Source: Paracoccaceae bacterium
Lineage (GTDB): Bacteria > Pseudomonadota > Alphaproteobacteria > Rhodobacterales > Rhodobacteraceae
DNA: 48,240 bases
Direction of reading: 5' to 3'
Assembly: GCA_030625695.1 (NCBI GenBank)
Contig: DAOUQK010000001.1
Location: forward strand, 1 to 48,240
Shown here: positions 25,807 to 33,033 of the stretch, piece after piece
Layout: each line of letters begins with the position of its first letter
Position numbering within the stretch: position 1 is the stretch's first letter
Translations under genes and position numbers: made by a program
Notes under the pieces: generated by a model
Seen by the model: the letters and a program-made list of their open reading frames with translations, nothing else
Database searches by the model: none
What the model was told of the DNA's origin: nothing

Positions 25807-26483
25807 GCGTTTGCATCCCTGCTTTCAAAATACCAAAGCCGTTGGCCCGAGATCATCTTGCGCCAGTCGCGCGATGTATCCACCAGCCCCAAAGGCTCTA
25901 AAATTGCGTCCACCTCGGCCACTTCTTCGGCGTTCGGTTCAATGGTTTCCACATCGACGCCGACGCTTTCAACCGGGCCGGCAACCCAGACTTCGCCTTG
26001 CCACAAGGCATCCGCACAGCTTTCGCCAGCCCCGCCCAAGGCGATAATCCGCCCGGAATGTGCCATGAAACCGGACTGATAGCCGATTTTTCCTTCGACC
26101 ACGATATTGCCGCCCTTCATCGCCACACCAACCCGCGGGCCGGCGTCTCCTTTGACGTGAATGGTGCCGCCCATCATCGCCGCCCCGCAGGACATGCCGC
26201 AATAGCCACCGACGGTGATCATGCCATCCGACATGCCTTCGCCCAAGGCCCAACCGGCGTTGCGTTCGATATTGATCGTGGCACCTGTGTTCAACCCGCC
26301 GCAGAAATAACCAACCGAGCCTTCGAAATGCAGGTCAGCGCCGGGCGGCAGGCCGATGCCAAGGTTATGGCGCGACAGGGTGTTGGTCACCCGGATTTTG
26401 TCACCGGCTTTGGCCGCTGTCTGCATGTCCTGATTAATCTCGCGGATATGGCGTTGGCTGACGTCGATAATGACTTCACTCAT
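25791..26483 (-). CDS. glxC: GXGXG-motif glutamate synthase-like subunit (GlxC / N-methylglutamate synthase subunit B-like)
   Basis: A 230-residue protein equivalent to the C-terminal beta-helix of glutamate synthase. Glycine repeats at regular spacing (GSVGYFCGGL, GWALGEGMSDG, GYCGMSCGAAMMGG, GPRVGVAMKGG) form the GXGXG domain that braces the amidotransferase and FMN domains. It lies between GlxB (ATGA overlap) and GlxD, the order seen in glxBCD and mgsABC loci. Confidence 0.87.
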   Translation of the reverse strand: MSEVIIDVSQRHIREINQDMQTAAKAGDKIRVTNTLSRHNLGIGLPPGADLHFEGSVGYFCGGLNTGATINIERNAGWALGEGMSDGMITVGGYCGMSCGAAMMGGTIHVKGDAGPRVGVAMKGGNIVVEGKIGYQSGFMAHSGRIIALGGAGESCADALWQGEVWVAGPVESVGVDVETIEPNAEEVAEVDAILEPLGLVDTSRDWRKMISGQRLWYFESRDANAWLMI

Positions 26484-27424
26484 GCGGCCAGACTCCGGTT
26501 GCCGACGCCCCAGATGCCCATCAGGCTGGGACCGTCGTGATTGATAACATCTTCTTCGCCGGTGAACACACGGCGCACCGCCTGTTCTTCGGTCGCCACT
26601 GCCAGATCGCCATTCTTGTCGATCACCACCAGTGGTTTCATCGCAAACCGGTCTTTGGCAAAGCCAATGCCGTCGGGACGCGCAATCATATAGGTGAACA
26701 CGCCGTCGATTGAGGTGATGGATTTACGCAACGCCTGCTCCATGCTTAGCCCTGCCTTGATCTGGTCCGATACCCAAACCGCAATCAGTTCGGAATCGTT
26801 TTCGGTCAGGAAACGATAGCCCCGCCGCTCCAGCTTGTCCCGCCAGGTAAAATAATCGGTGATCTGGCCGTTATGCACAATCGCCACGTCCGAAAACGGT
26901 CGTGCCCAGAATGGGTGGCTGGCATTGGGCAACACCGAACTTTCCGTAGCCAGCCGCGCATGGCCAAGCCCGTGGGTGCCGATCATGTCGCGCACCCCGT
27001 GTTTGTCAGCCACTTCGACCGCGCTGCCGGTGTCTTTGATGATTTCCAACGACCGCCCGCAGGACTGGATTTCGATCCGGTCGGTCAGAGTGTCGGCGTC
27101 TTTGATCCAAGCGGTCAAGTCACGCGGATCGCTGATTTCCATGCGAAAACAATAATGTGCATTTTGGTCTGTGGTTATCTGTGGCTCGCTCAGAAAATCC
27201 GATCCATGACCCCGCAACACATGGGTAAAACCATCCAGATCACTGTCCATCGACGATTTGTCAAACCCCATGCCGCGTAGGGTGTAGCCGGTTTCGCGGG
27301 GTTCCGTGTAGATCGCAAAACCGGTACTGTCGGCACCACGATGCCTTTGCGCATCCATCAGTTCGACCAAATCGTGCCCGACCTTGCCTGGCGCATTCAA
27401 AATCCGACCAGCGATTCCACACAT
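26480..27424 (-). CDS. glxB: Class II glutamine amidotransferase subunit (GlxB / N-methylglutamate synthase subunit A-like)
   Basis: A 314-residue Ntn-type amidotransferase starting MCGIAGR, so that Met removal exposes the nucleophilic Cys. This fixes the start at 27424, supported by GAGGGG just upstream; a longer reading would bury the Cys. Other family features are QRHRGADSTG, GHARLATES, VHNGQITDY and ENDSELIA. Together with GlxC and GlxD it makes a split glutamate-synthase-like enzyme. It is first in its operon, and an operator-like TTGTATACAG lies 21 bases upstream, between it and the divergent GntR gene. Confidence 0.9.
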   Translation of the reverse strand: MCGIAGRILNAPGKVGHDLVELMDAQRHRGADSTGFAIYTEPRETGYTLRGMGFDKSSMDSDLDGFTHVLRGHGSDFLSEPQITTDQNAHYCFRMEISDPRDLTAWIKDADTLTDRIEIQSCGRSLEIIKDTGSAVEVADKHGVRDMIGTHGLGHARLATESSVLPNASHPFWARPFSDVAIVHNGQITDYFTWRDKLERRGYRFLTENDSELIAVWVSDQIKAGLSMEQALRKSITSIDGVFTYMIARPDGIGFAKDRFAMKPLVVIDKNGDLAVATEEQAVRRVFTGEEDVINHDGPSLMGIWGVGNRSLAA

Positions 27425-27444
27425 GACATTCCCCTCGAAAGTGT

Positions 27445-27454
27445 TTGTATACAG
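27445..27454. promoter_or_regulatory. Putative GntR operator upstream of the Glx-type operon (site 3)
   Basis: TTGTATACAG differs by one base from the CTGTATACAG sites at 15244 and 22110, and overlaps a second GTATAC two bases on (GTATACAGTATAC). On the minus strand a TTGAAC (27472-27477 region) lies upstream, so the site overlaps the probable -10 of the glxB-like gene. Confidence 0.55.
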
Positions 27455-27509
27455 TATACCGTATTCACTTAAGTTCAAGGCGATTCTTAACAACCTGCTT
27501 TATTGTACT

Positions 27510-27519
27510 CTGGATTCAG
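27510..27519. promoter_or_regulatory. Degenerate GntR operator upstream of the GntR gene (site 4)
   Basis: CTGGATTCAG has two mismatches to CTGTATACAG. The surrounding bases (TGTACTCTGGATTCAGGATACAG, read in parts) align with site 2 over about 30 positions, including the downstream AAATACAG. It lies about 60 bases before the GntR start and suggests weak autoregulation. Confidence 0.45.
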
Positions 27520-27579
27520 GATACAGAAATACAGAAGACTCTGCAAATTCATGCGCAAATTCACGACAAGAGGCCCGCA

Positions 27580-28242
27580 ATGCCACTTAAAAGCATCCAA
27601 CCCGCCCGCCGCCGTCTGGCTGATGAGGTGTACGAACAGTTGATCGACGCGATCATGCGACGCGAAATTGGGCCGGACGACCATCTGGTGCAGGAAAAGC
27701 TGGCGGCGGAATTACAGATCAGTCGCACGCCGGTGCGCGAGGCGCTGATGCGGCTGGAACAGGACGGTGTGCTGGAAGTGTCCAATCGCGGCAGTTTCCG
27801 GCTTTACCAGATGAACGACGCAGAAATTCGCGAGTTATACCAGGCGCGCGCGGCGGTCGAAGGGCAATCGGCGCGGATCCTCGCCAATGATCCCAAGTCC
27901 GAAGTCATTGCCAAATTGCGCGATTGTGTGCAGCGCGAAGAGAACGTCAGCGACGATTCGGCCAAAGGTTATTTCGAGGCCAACCGCAATATTCACCGCA
28001 AATTCGTCGAACTGGCAGGCAATCGGTTCCTGTTGGAGATGTTTGACATGATCTGGGGCAAGGCCATGGCGTTTCACCTGTTTGCGGCGATCGAAAACGT
28101 CGATCTGTCCAAATCTCTGGGCGCGCATATGGAATTAGTCGATGTGGTCGCCTCGGGCGATAAGGGCGCGGCGCTGGAAGCGTTCACAAACCACATTCAG
28201 GATGGGTTTGATTTGCAGATCGAAGGGCTGAGAGCCGGATGA
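27580..28242 (+). CDS. GntR-family transcriptional regulator (FCD subfamily)
   Basis: A 220-residue regulator. The N-terminal winged helix (about 8-75) has LADEVYEQLIDAIMRREIGP and the recognition helix ISRTPVREALMRLEQDGVLE; the C-terminal helical FCD domain (about 85-210) has ELYQARAAVEGQSARIL and NRNIHRKFVELAGN. FCD domains bind carboxylic acids, usually with a metal. The ATG at 27580 follows AGAGG; a longer reading would run into the operator region. Four CTGTATACAG-like sites at the promoters of this neighbourhood are its most likely targets, so it probably controls importer, BMC, oxidase and Glx genes together. ATGA couples it to the thioesterase gene. Confidence 0.9.
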   Translation: MPLKSIQPARRRLADEVYEQLIDAIMRREIGPDDHLVQEKLAAELQISRTPVREALMRLEQDGVLEVSNRGSFRLYQMNDAEIRELYQARAAVEGQSARILANDPKSEVIAKLRDCVQREENVSDDSAKGYFEANRNIHRKFVELAGNRFLLEMFDMIWGKAMAFHLFAAIENVDLSKSLGAHMELVDVVASGDKGAALEAFTNHIQDGFDLQIEGLRAG

Positions 28243-28655
28243 GCACGCCAGTTACACCCGACTACGCGCAAAAAGTTCTGGCCCAGTTCTTCGCCGAATG
28301 GGTGCAGGCGTTGGACCTGACGATCCTGTCCATCGACGCCGACCATGTGCTGGTGCGCATGCCTTTGGGCAAGCATCTGGCGCGGGTGGGCGGCATTGTT
28401 TCAGGTCAGGCGCTGGCGGCGTTGGCCGATACCTCGATGGTGCTGGCGGCCATGGGTCAGTGCGGCGAAGCGCGGGCCTTTGCCACCACTGATCTGCACA
28501 CGCAGTTTTTACGCCCCGGTGTCGGCACGGCGATTCTGTGCCGCGCCCGGGTGGTGCGGGCCGGCAAGGCGCTGGTGTTCACGCAGGCCGACATGACGCA
28601 AGCAGACGACGCCAAACTTGTCGCCACCGCCACCGCGACGTTTTTCGCGCCTTAA
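28239..28655 (+). CDS. PaaI-type hotdog-fold thioesterase
   Basis: A 138-residue hotdog protein with GGIVSGQALAALADTSMVLAAM (split), the active-site helix of the PaaI/YbgC-like group, then TTDLHTQFLRPG and a C-terminal VATATATFFAP strand. Such enzymes hydrolyse acyl-CoA thioesters. It overlaps the GntR gene by four bases. Next to an acylating aldehyde dehydrogenase regulon without phosphotransacylase, it could recycle CoA from the acyl-CoA product outside the shell; that is inference. Confidence 0.85.
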   Translation: MSTPVTPDYAQKVLAQFFAEWVQALDLTILSIDADHVLVRMPLGKHLARVGGIVSGQALAALADTSMVLAAMGQCGEARAFATTDLHTQFLRPGVGTAILCRARVVRAGKALVFTQADMTQADDAKLVATATATFFAP

Positions 28656-29045
28656 CGTCCGGACCTAAGGCCAGCCAAACCACCAATTTCATTGCAGCAC
28701 CAATTGAAACGAACAGCGATGATGAGTTCAACAAGCAATTTCTTTTCAACGGAAATTTTCGCAATACCCTCTTCTGATAACATGTCATATATGACATGTT
28801 ATCAGAAGAGGGTATGATATTGCGGCAAAAACAGGGATTGTCAGCAATCTGTTGTAACTGACCCTAAGGTCAAGACCCTGTCCCGGCGACGAAAACATTT
28901 CCGGTTCCGATCACCCTTGACAGATTACGCGCTTAGATGTGAGGTTCGGGGCGCGGCGGAGAGAATCCCTCGCAATGACGACCACGCGCCCATATGAATG
29001 TGGGAGCAGCGGGGATTGATGGTTGAAGGACCAAAGGTCGCCCGT
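28656..29045. other. 390-base intergenic region with a long palindrome
   Basis: No open reading frame with convincing start and family features lies here. The first 25 bases after the thioesterase stop contain a weak dyad (GCCTTA..GTCC / GGAC..TAAGGC), and the centre holds the 52-base perfect palindrome at 28766. The right half precedes the quinone-reductase gene and must contain its promoter, though none is clear. Confidence 0.6.
28766..28817. repeat. 52-base perfect palindrome
   Basis: Each arm is 26 bases, starting ATACCCTCTTCTGATAACAT and meeting at CATATATG with no spacer. The symmetry resumes outward after a five-base offset (GCAATA on the left, TATTGC on the right) with TTTT/AAAA beyond. 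It would form a very stable cruciform or RNA hairpin. Function is unknown: bidirectional terminator, a miniature element or a dimer-protein site are all possible. Confidence 0.9.
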
Positions 29046-29639
29046 ATGAAATTTCTTGTGGTCTATGCCCACCCTGTCCCAACAAGTTTTAACGCCGCCG
29101 TGTTTGATACGGTCAAACGGGCGTTGACGGATGCCGGCCATGATATCCGTGTGACGGACCTCTACGCAGAAGAGTTTCAGCCGGTTTTGTCACGCGCGGA
29201 TCGCGAAGCATACCTTGACAATACGGCGCAGTTGATCGACCAGGTTCAGGACCATGTAGACAATCTGAAATGGGCCGACGGGTTGGTATTTGTCTTTCCG
29301 ACCTGGTATTTTGGCCCGCCTGCCATCCTCAAGGGTTGGTTCGAACGGGTCTGGTTGCCCGGCGTCACCTTTGAGATTGCCAAACGTAAAGGCGACACCA
29401 CATCGTCGTGCATCCGTAACATCAAACGTCTGGCGGTGATCACCTCGTCCGGCTCTCCGGCGTGGTGGATGTTTGTGGTTGGCAACCCGTGCAAACGATT
29501 TTTCCTGCGCTGCATGCGCGCCTTGTTTGATTTTCGCTGCAAAACCGTCTGGATGCAGCTTTATGACATGAACGTGGTGGATGACGCGGCGCGCAAGAGA
29601 TTCCTCGCCAAGGTTGAACGCAAGATGGCAAAGCTATGA
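29046..29639 (+). CDS. NAD(P)H dehydrogenase (quinone)-like flavodoxin-fold protein
   Basis: A 197-residue protein of the KefF/MdaB/NQO1-type family. MKFLVVYAHPVPTSFNAAVF binds FMN/FAD, and VFVFPTWYFGPPAILKGWFERVWLPG (split) is the diagnostic W-x-x-P loop region. It should reduce quinones or similar electrophiles with NAD(P)H in the cytoplasm. The ATG at 29046 is preferred because MKFLVVYAHP is the normal N-terminus; a longer reading starts at 28998. It stands alone and converges on the Rid gene at 29648. No clear link to the BMC regulon is visible. Confidence 0.85.
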   Translation: MKFLVVYAHPVPTSFNAAVFDTVKRALTDAGHDIRVTDLYAEEFQPVLSRADREAYLDNTAQLIDQVQDHVDNLKWADGLVFVFPTWYFGPPAILKGWFERVWLPGVTFEIAKRKGDTTSSCIRNIKRLAVITSSGSPAWWMFVVGNPCKRFFLRCMRALFDFRCKTVWMQLYDMNVVDDAARKRFLAKVERKMAKL

Positions 29640-29647
29640 GAACGCCA

Positions 29648-30034
29648 TTACACCTTGGCGGCTATCGCCTCGATTTCCACAGTGAACTCCTCACGGGTAA
29701 ACCCGGTGACGATCATCAAAGTCGACGCAGGCGGGGTGATTTCAAACCGCGCATCCCGCGCAGCCATATAGGGCGCCATATGTTCGCGCCCCGTCACATA
29801 GGCATTGATGCGCACCACGTCCGCCATGCTCATATCGCAATCAGCAAGGATTTTGGCGATGTTGTCAAAACACAGATCAGCCTGATCGCGGGTGTTGTCG
29901 GGGATCACGTCGTCGGGGGTCACCGCCAGTTGCCCCGAACAAAACACCAGCCGCGCACCCGCCGGAACTTCGACGGCGTGGGCGTATTTGGCAAACGGGC
30001 GACGAATGGTTGTGGGGGTATGGTGGGTAAGCAT
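29648..30034 (-). CDS. Rid-family (YjgF/UK114) protein
   Basis: A 128-residue Rid protein with ARLVFCSGQLAVTPDD, ADVVRINAYVTGREHM and a C-terminal FTVEIEAIAAKV. The usual substrate Arg in the P-A-R motif is not seen, the aligned stretch being PPASTLMIV, so classical imine deaminase activity is doubtful. It diverges from the NMT1-type binding-protein gene at 30193 with a 158-base shared upstream region, suggesting co-regulation with that catabolic cluster. Confidence 0.83.
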   Translation of the reverse strand: MLTHHTPTTIRRPFAKYAHAVEVPAGARLVFCSGQLAVTPDDVIPDNTRDQADLCFDNIAKILADCDMSMADVVRINAYVTGREHMAPYMAARDARFEITPPASTLMIVTGFTREEFTVEIEAIAAKV

Positions 30035-30192
30035 GTTGCGTCCTTAAGATTGGTGAATGGTTCAGTTCTACCTTGCCGGAATCATCCACGATACTAAAGT
30101 TCAAACAAGCAGACAGGAGTCATCAAAAGGGAAGGGACATTCCCGAACCAACCACAAATTGAAATCTAAAATAAAAACCTGGGAGAGAAAAC

Positions 30193-31200
30193 ATGAAACT
30201 TAAGACACTCACATACGGAATTGCAGCCCTGCTGGCCGGAAACGCGGCGCAAGCTGGCGAAGCCGTCACATTTGGCACCAATTGGGTCGCACAGGCCGAA
30301 CACGGCGGGTTTTATCAGGCCGTGGCCGATGGCACCTATGCGGCCTGTGGTCTGGACGTGACAATCGTGCCGGGTGGCCCGAACGTCAACAACCGCGCGT
30401 TGCTGCTGGCGGGTAAGATTGATTTCCTGATGGATGGCAACCTGTTACAGCCCTTTAACTCGGTCAAGGAAAACATCCCTATGGTGGTTGTCGCCAGCAT
30501 GTTCCAGAAGGAACCTCAGGTGATCATGACCCATCCGGGCGAGGGGCTGGACACCTGGGAAAGCCTGAAGGGGGCAGATACGCTGCTGATTGGTAACGGC
30601 GGTTATCAATCATTCTTTCGCTGGATGGTCAGTATCGGTTTCCAGGATGAACAGCGTAAACCCTACACCTATAACTCGGCACCGTTCCTGGCCAACAAGC
30701 AAAGCGGACAACAGGGTTATGTGACGTCCGAGCCGTTTTCGATCGAGACCGAAGCCGGTTTTAAGCCGAATGTGTTCCTGTTGGCGGATTATGGTTTTAA
30801 CACCTATTCGACGCTGATCAACACCATGCAGGCGACCATCGACAATAAGCCCGAGGCGGTTCAGTGTTTTGTCGACGGGTCGATTATTGGCTGGAACAAT
30901 TATATGTACGGCGACCGAACGGCTGCCAATGCGTTGATCCAAACTGACAATCCGGACCTTAAGGATGCCAACATCAACTTTGCCATTTCAGCGATGGAGG
31001 AATATGGCATTGTCGATTCCGGCGACAGCCTGACAATGGGTGTTGGCGCCATGACCGATGAACGGATCGCAAGCTTTTTCCACAAGATGGCAGAGGCGGG
31101 CGTGATCGACGCCGATCTGGACTTCAAGGCGGCCTATACGCTGGATTTTATCAACAAAGGCACCGGGTTGGACGTCAAAAAGGCGCTGACTGGGAACTAG
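30193..31200 (+). CDS. ABC transporter substrate-binding protein, NMT1/THI5-like (SsuA/TauA/ThiY type)
   Basis: A 335-residue periplasmic receptor: signal peptide MKLKTLTYGIAALLAGNAAQ ending at A, then VTFGTNWVAQAEHGGFYQAV, the NMT1/THI5 signature. PGGPNVNNRALLLAGKIDF is the ligand-cleft region. GGGAGAG precedes the ATG. Family members bind thiamine pyrimidines, riboflavin, sulfonates, nitrate or N-heterocycles. The ATPase and permease genes follow after a repeat element and hairpin that should reduce read-through. The downstream creatininase-like and cytosine-deaminase-like enzymes favour a nitrogen heterocycle as cargo, which is inference. Confidence 0.88.
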   Translation: MKLKTLTYGIAALLAGNAAQAGEAVTFGTNWVAQAEHGGFYQAVADGTYAACGLDVTIVPGGPNVNNRALLLAGKIDFLMDGNLLQPFNSVKENIPMVVVASMFQKEPQVIMTHPGEGLDTWESLKGADTLLIGNGGYQSFFRWMVSIGFQDEQRKPYTYNSAPFLANKQSGQQGYVTSEPFSIETEAGFKPNVFLLADYGFNTYSTLINTMQATIDNKPEAVQCFVDGSIIGWNNYMYGDRTAANALIQTDNPDLKDANINFAISAMEEYGIVDSGDSLTMGVGAMTDERIASFFHKMAEAGVIDADLDFKAAYTLDFINKGTGLDVKKALTGN

Positions 31201-31233
31201 GCTCAAAGTCCTCCGAACTCCTTCAATTGTTAC

Positions 31234-31303
31234 GTAGGGTGGGTAAAACCCACGTTCCGTGACAGTTGAGGGCTTGGGGGAACGTGGGTTTTACCCACCC
31301 TAC
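31234..31303. repeat. Dispersed inverted-repeat element, copy 2
   Basis: A 70-base element with perfect 25-base terminal inverted repeats beginning GTAGGGTGGGTAAAACCCAC. It is the same family as copy 1, with an altered arm interior (TAAAA in place of TTTTCAA). It lies 33 bases after the binding-protein stop, between genes of one transporter operon. Confidence 0.85.
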
Positions 31304-31316
31304 ACAACAATCAGAT

Positions 31317-31341
31317 GACAGGGATGTCTCGCATCCCTGTC
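31317..31341. repeat. Hairpin GACAGGGATG / CATCCCTGTC next to repeat copy 2
   Basis: A perfect 10-base stem with a TCTCG loop, 13 bases right of repeat copy 2 and 20 bases before the ATPase ATG. No T tract follows. It may stabilise the upstream mRNA or attenuate, giving excess binding protein. Confidence 0.7.
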
Positions 31342-31361
31342 CCTACACACTGAGGAATTAC

Positions 31362-32150
31362 ATGAGCGGTCAAACACTTTTGTCCCTGTCTGAGATCGGC
31401 AAAACGTTCTCGAATGGCACGGTGGCCTTGCAAGGTATGTCGATGGACATCGAAGAAGGGTCCTTTGTCAGCCTGCTGGGCCCATCAGGTTGCGGCAAAT
31501 CCACCGCTCTCAAAATCATTGCCGGGCTGGGCAACCTGACCACCGGCTCGCTGCGCTGGCCAACCACCAGCGTTGACCAGCTTGGTCGCCCCGATATGGA
31601 GGTTTCCTTTGTTTTTCAGGAGCCGACGCTGATGTTATGGGCCACGGTGTTTGACAATGTCTGGCTGCCGTTACGGCTCAAAGGCATAAGCCGCGCCAAA
31701 GCCAAGGACGCCGTCAACGAAGCTCTGGAAATGGTTGGCCTGTCGGGGTTCTCAAAGTCATATCCACGCGAATTATCAGGTGGCATGAAAATGCGCGTCT
31801 CAATCGCCCGCGCGTTGGTGACGCGGCCCAAATTGCTGCTGATGGACGAGCCATTCGCGGCGCTGGACGAAATCACCCGCTCGAAACTGAACGACGATCT
31901 GTTGACGCTTTGGCAAACCTTTAACTGGACAGTGATCTTCGTCACCCATTCGGTGTTTGAGAGTGCCTATCTTTCAAACCGTATCGTCGTCATGGCCGCC
32001 CGCCCGGGGCGGGTGGTGGCCGATATTGATGTTGACGCGCCTTATCCAAGACGCGGTGACGATTTCCGTAATTCACCCGATTATAACGCTTGTTGCAGTC
32101 AGGCCTCAGTCGCGCTGCATGCAGCCATGGCCGCAGGGGATCATTTGTGA
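31362..32150 (+). CDS. ABC transporter ATP-binding protein (SsuB/TauB/ThiZ type)
   Basis: A 262-residue ATPase with Walker A GPSGCGKST, signature LSGGMKMRVSIARAL, Walker B LLLMDEPFAALDE and switch His in FVTHSVFESAYL. QEPTLMLWATVFDNVWLPL is typical of the nitrate/sulfonate/thiamine-pyrimidine group. The ATG at 31362 follows TGAGGA; an upstream reading would cross the hairpin and repeat. TGATG couples it to the permease gene. Confidence 0.9.
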   Translation: MSGQTLLSLSEIGKTFSNGTVALQGMSMDIEEGSFVSLLGPSGCGKSTALKIIAGLGNLTTGSLRWPTTSVDQLGRPDMEVSFVFQEPTLMLWATVFDNVWLPLRLKGISRAKAKDAVNEALEMVGLSGFSKSYPRELSGGMKMRVSIARALVTRPKLLLMDEPFAALDEITRSKLNDDLLTLWQTFNWTVIFVTHSVFESAYLSNRIVVMAARPGRVVADIDVDAPYPRRGDDFRNSPDYNACCSQASVALHAAMAAGDHL

Positions 32151-33028
32151 TGGTAGAAACAACGCCAAATTCCGGGCAAAATTCTGTGCAAACCGCGCCA
32201 ATCGTTCTTGATCCGGTTGAAATGCGCAAAATCCGCATGGCTCGCAACGAACGCATTGGCCGCTGGGTGCTGCCGATCATCGTGGTGATCCTGTCGATCG
32301 CCGGCTGGGAGGCTTTTTGCGTTATCAACGAAGTCCCGCATTATATCATCCCCCGCCCTGGTCGGGTGCTGAATGCTCTGATCGAGGATTGGGCGCTGTT
32401 AATCTCGTCCCTCGGCTATACCTTATTGATCACATTTTCGGCTCTTAGCATCGCCATCATTGGCGGTGTTGGCTTGGCCGTTCTGTTTGCTCAGTCCAAA
32501 TGGGTGGAAATGTCGTTCTTCCCTTACGCCGTGATCCTGCAAGTCACGCCAATCATTGTCGTTGCCCCGCTGATCTTTATCTATGTAGATAGCAAATTCG
32601 TGGGCCTGTTGATCTGCGCCTGGATCGTGGCGTTCTTCCCGATCCTGTCCAATACCACCCTTGGCCTGAAATCAGCCGACCATAATCTGGTTGATATGAT
32701 GAAACTTTACGGCGCATCCCGCTGGCAAACCCTGCGGTTCCTGCGCCTGCCTTCCGCTTTGCCTTACTTCCTTGGCGGTCTGAAAATCGCTGGCGGCCTG
32801 TCGCTGATCGGCGCAATCGTCGCCGAATTCGTGGCTGGATCTGGCGGGGCAGAATCCGGCCTCGCCTTCCGTATTCTTGAGGCGAGTTACCGTTTGAACA
32901 TCCCCCGCATGTTCGCCGCCATCCTGCTGATATCGTTCACCGGCATCCTGATCTTCATGTTCATGACGTTCCTTAGCTGGCTGTTCCTGCACAAGTGGCA
33001 CGAAAGCGCCATCAAGCGTGAAAGCTGA
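32150..33028 (+). CDS. ABC transporter permease (SsuC/TauC/ThiX type)
   Basis: A 292-residue permease with six or so hydrophobic segments after a 40-residue hydrophilic start. The EAA loop reads MMKLYGASRWQTLRFLRLPSALP (split) and is followed by FLGGLKIAGGLSLIGAIVAEF, standard for the SsuC/TauC family. The ATG overlaps the ATPase stop. It completes the importer with the genes at 30193 and 31362. Confidence 0.9.
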   Translation: MVETTPNSGQNSVQTAPIVLDPVEMRKIRMARNERIGRWVLPIIVVILSIAGWEAFCVINEVPHYIIPRPGRVLNALIEDWALLISSLGYTLLITFSALSIAIIGGVGLAVLFAQSKWVEMSFFPYAVILQVTPIIVVAPLIFIYVDSKFVGLLICAWIVAFFPILSNTTLGLKSADHNLVDMMKLYGASRWQTLRFLRLPSALPYFLGGLKIAGGLSLIGAIVAEFVAGSGGAESGLAFRILEASYRLNIPRMFAAILLISFTGILIFMFMTFLSWLFLHKWHESAIKRES

Positions 33029-33033
33029 ACGGG

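Noticed and set aside
28700..28860. Insertion sequence around the long palindrome
   Set aside because: No transposase frame, no target-site duplication that I could identify; only the palindrome itself is supported.
30035..30192. Riboswitch (TPP or guanidine type) upstream of the NMT1-type receptor
   Set aside because: I looked for conserved cores but found none that I could align; only a ribosome site is clear.
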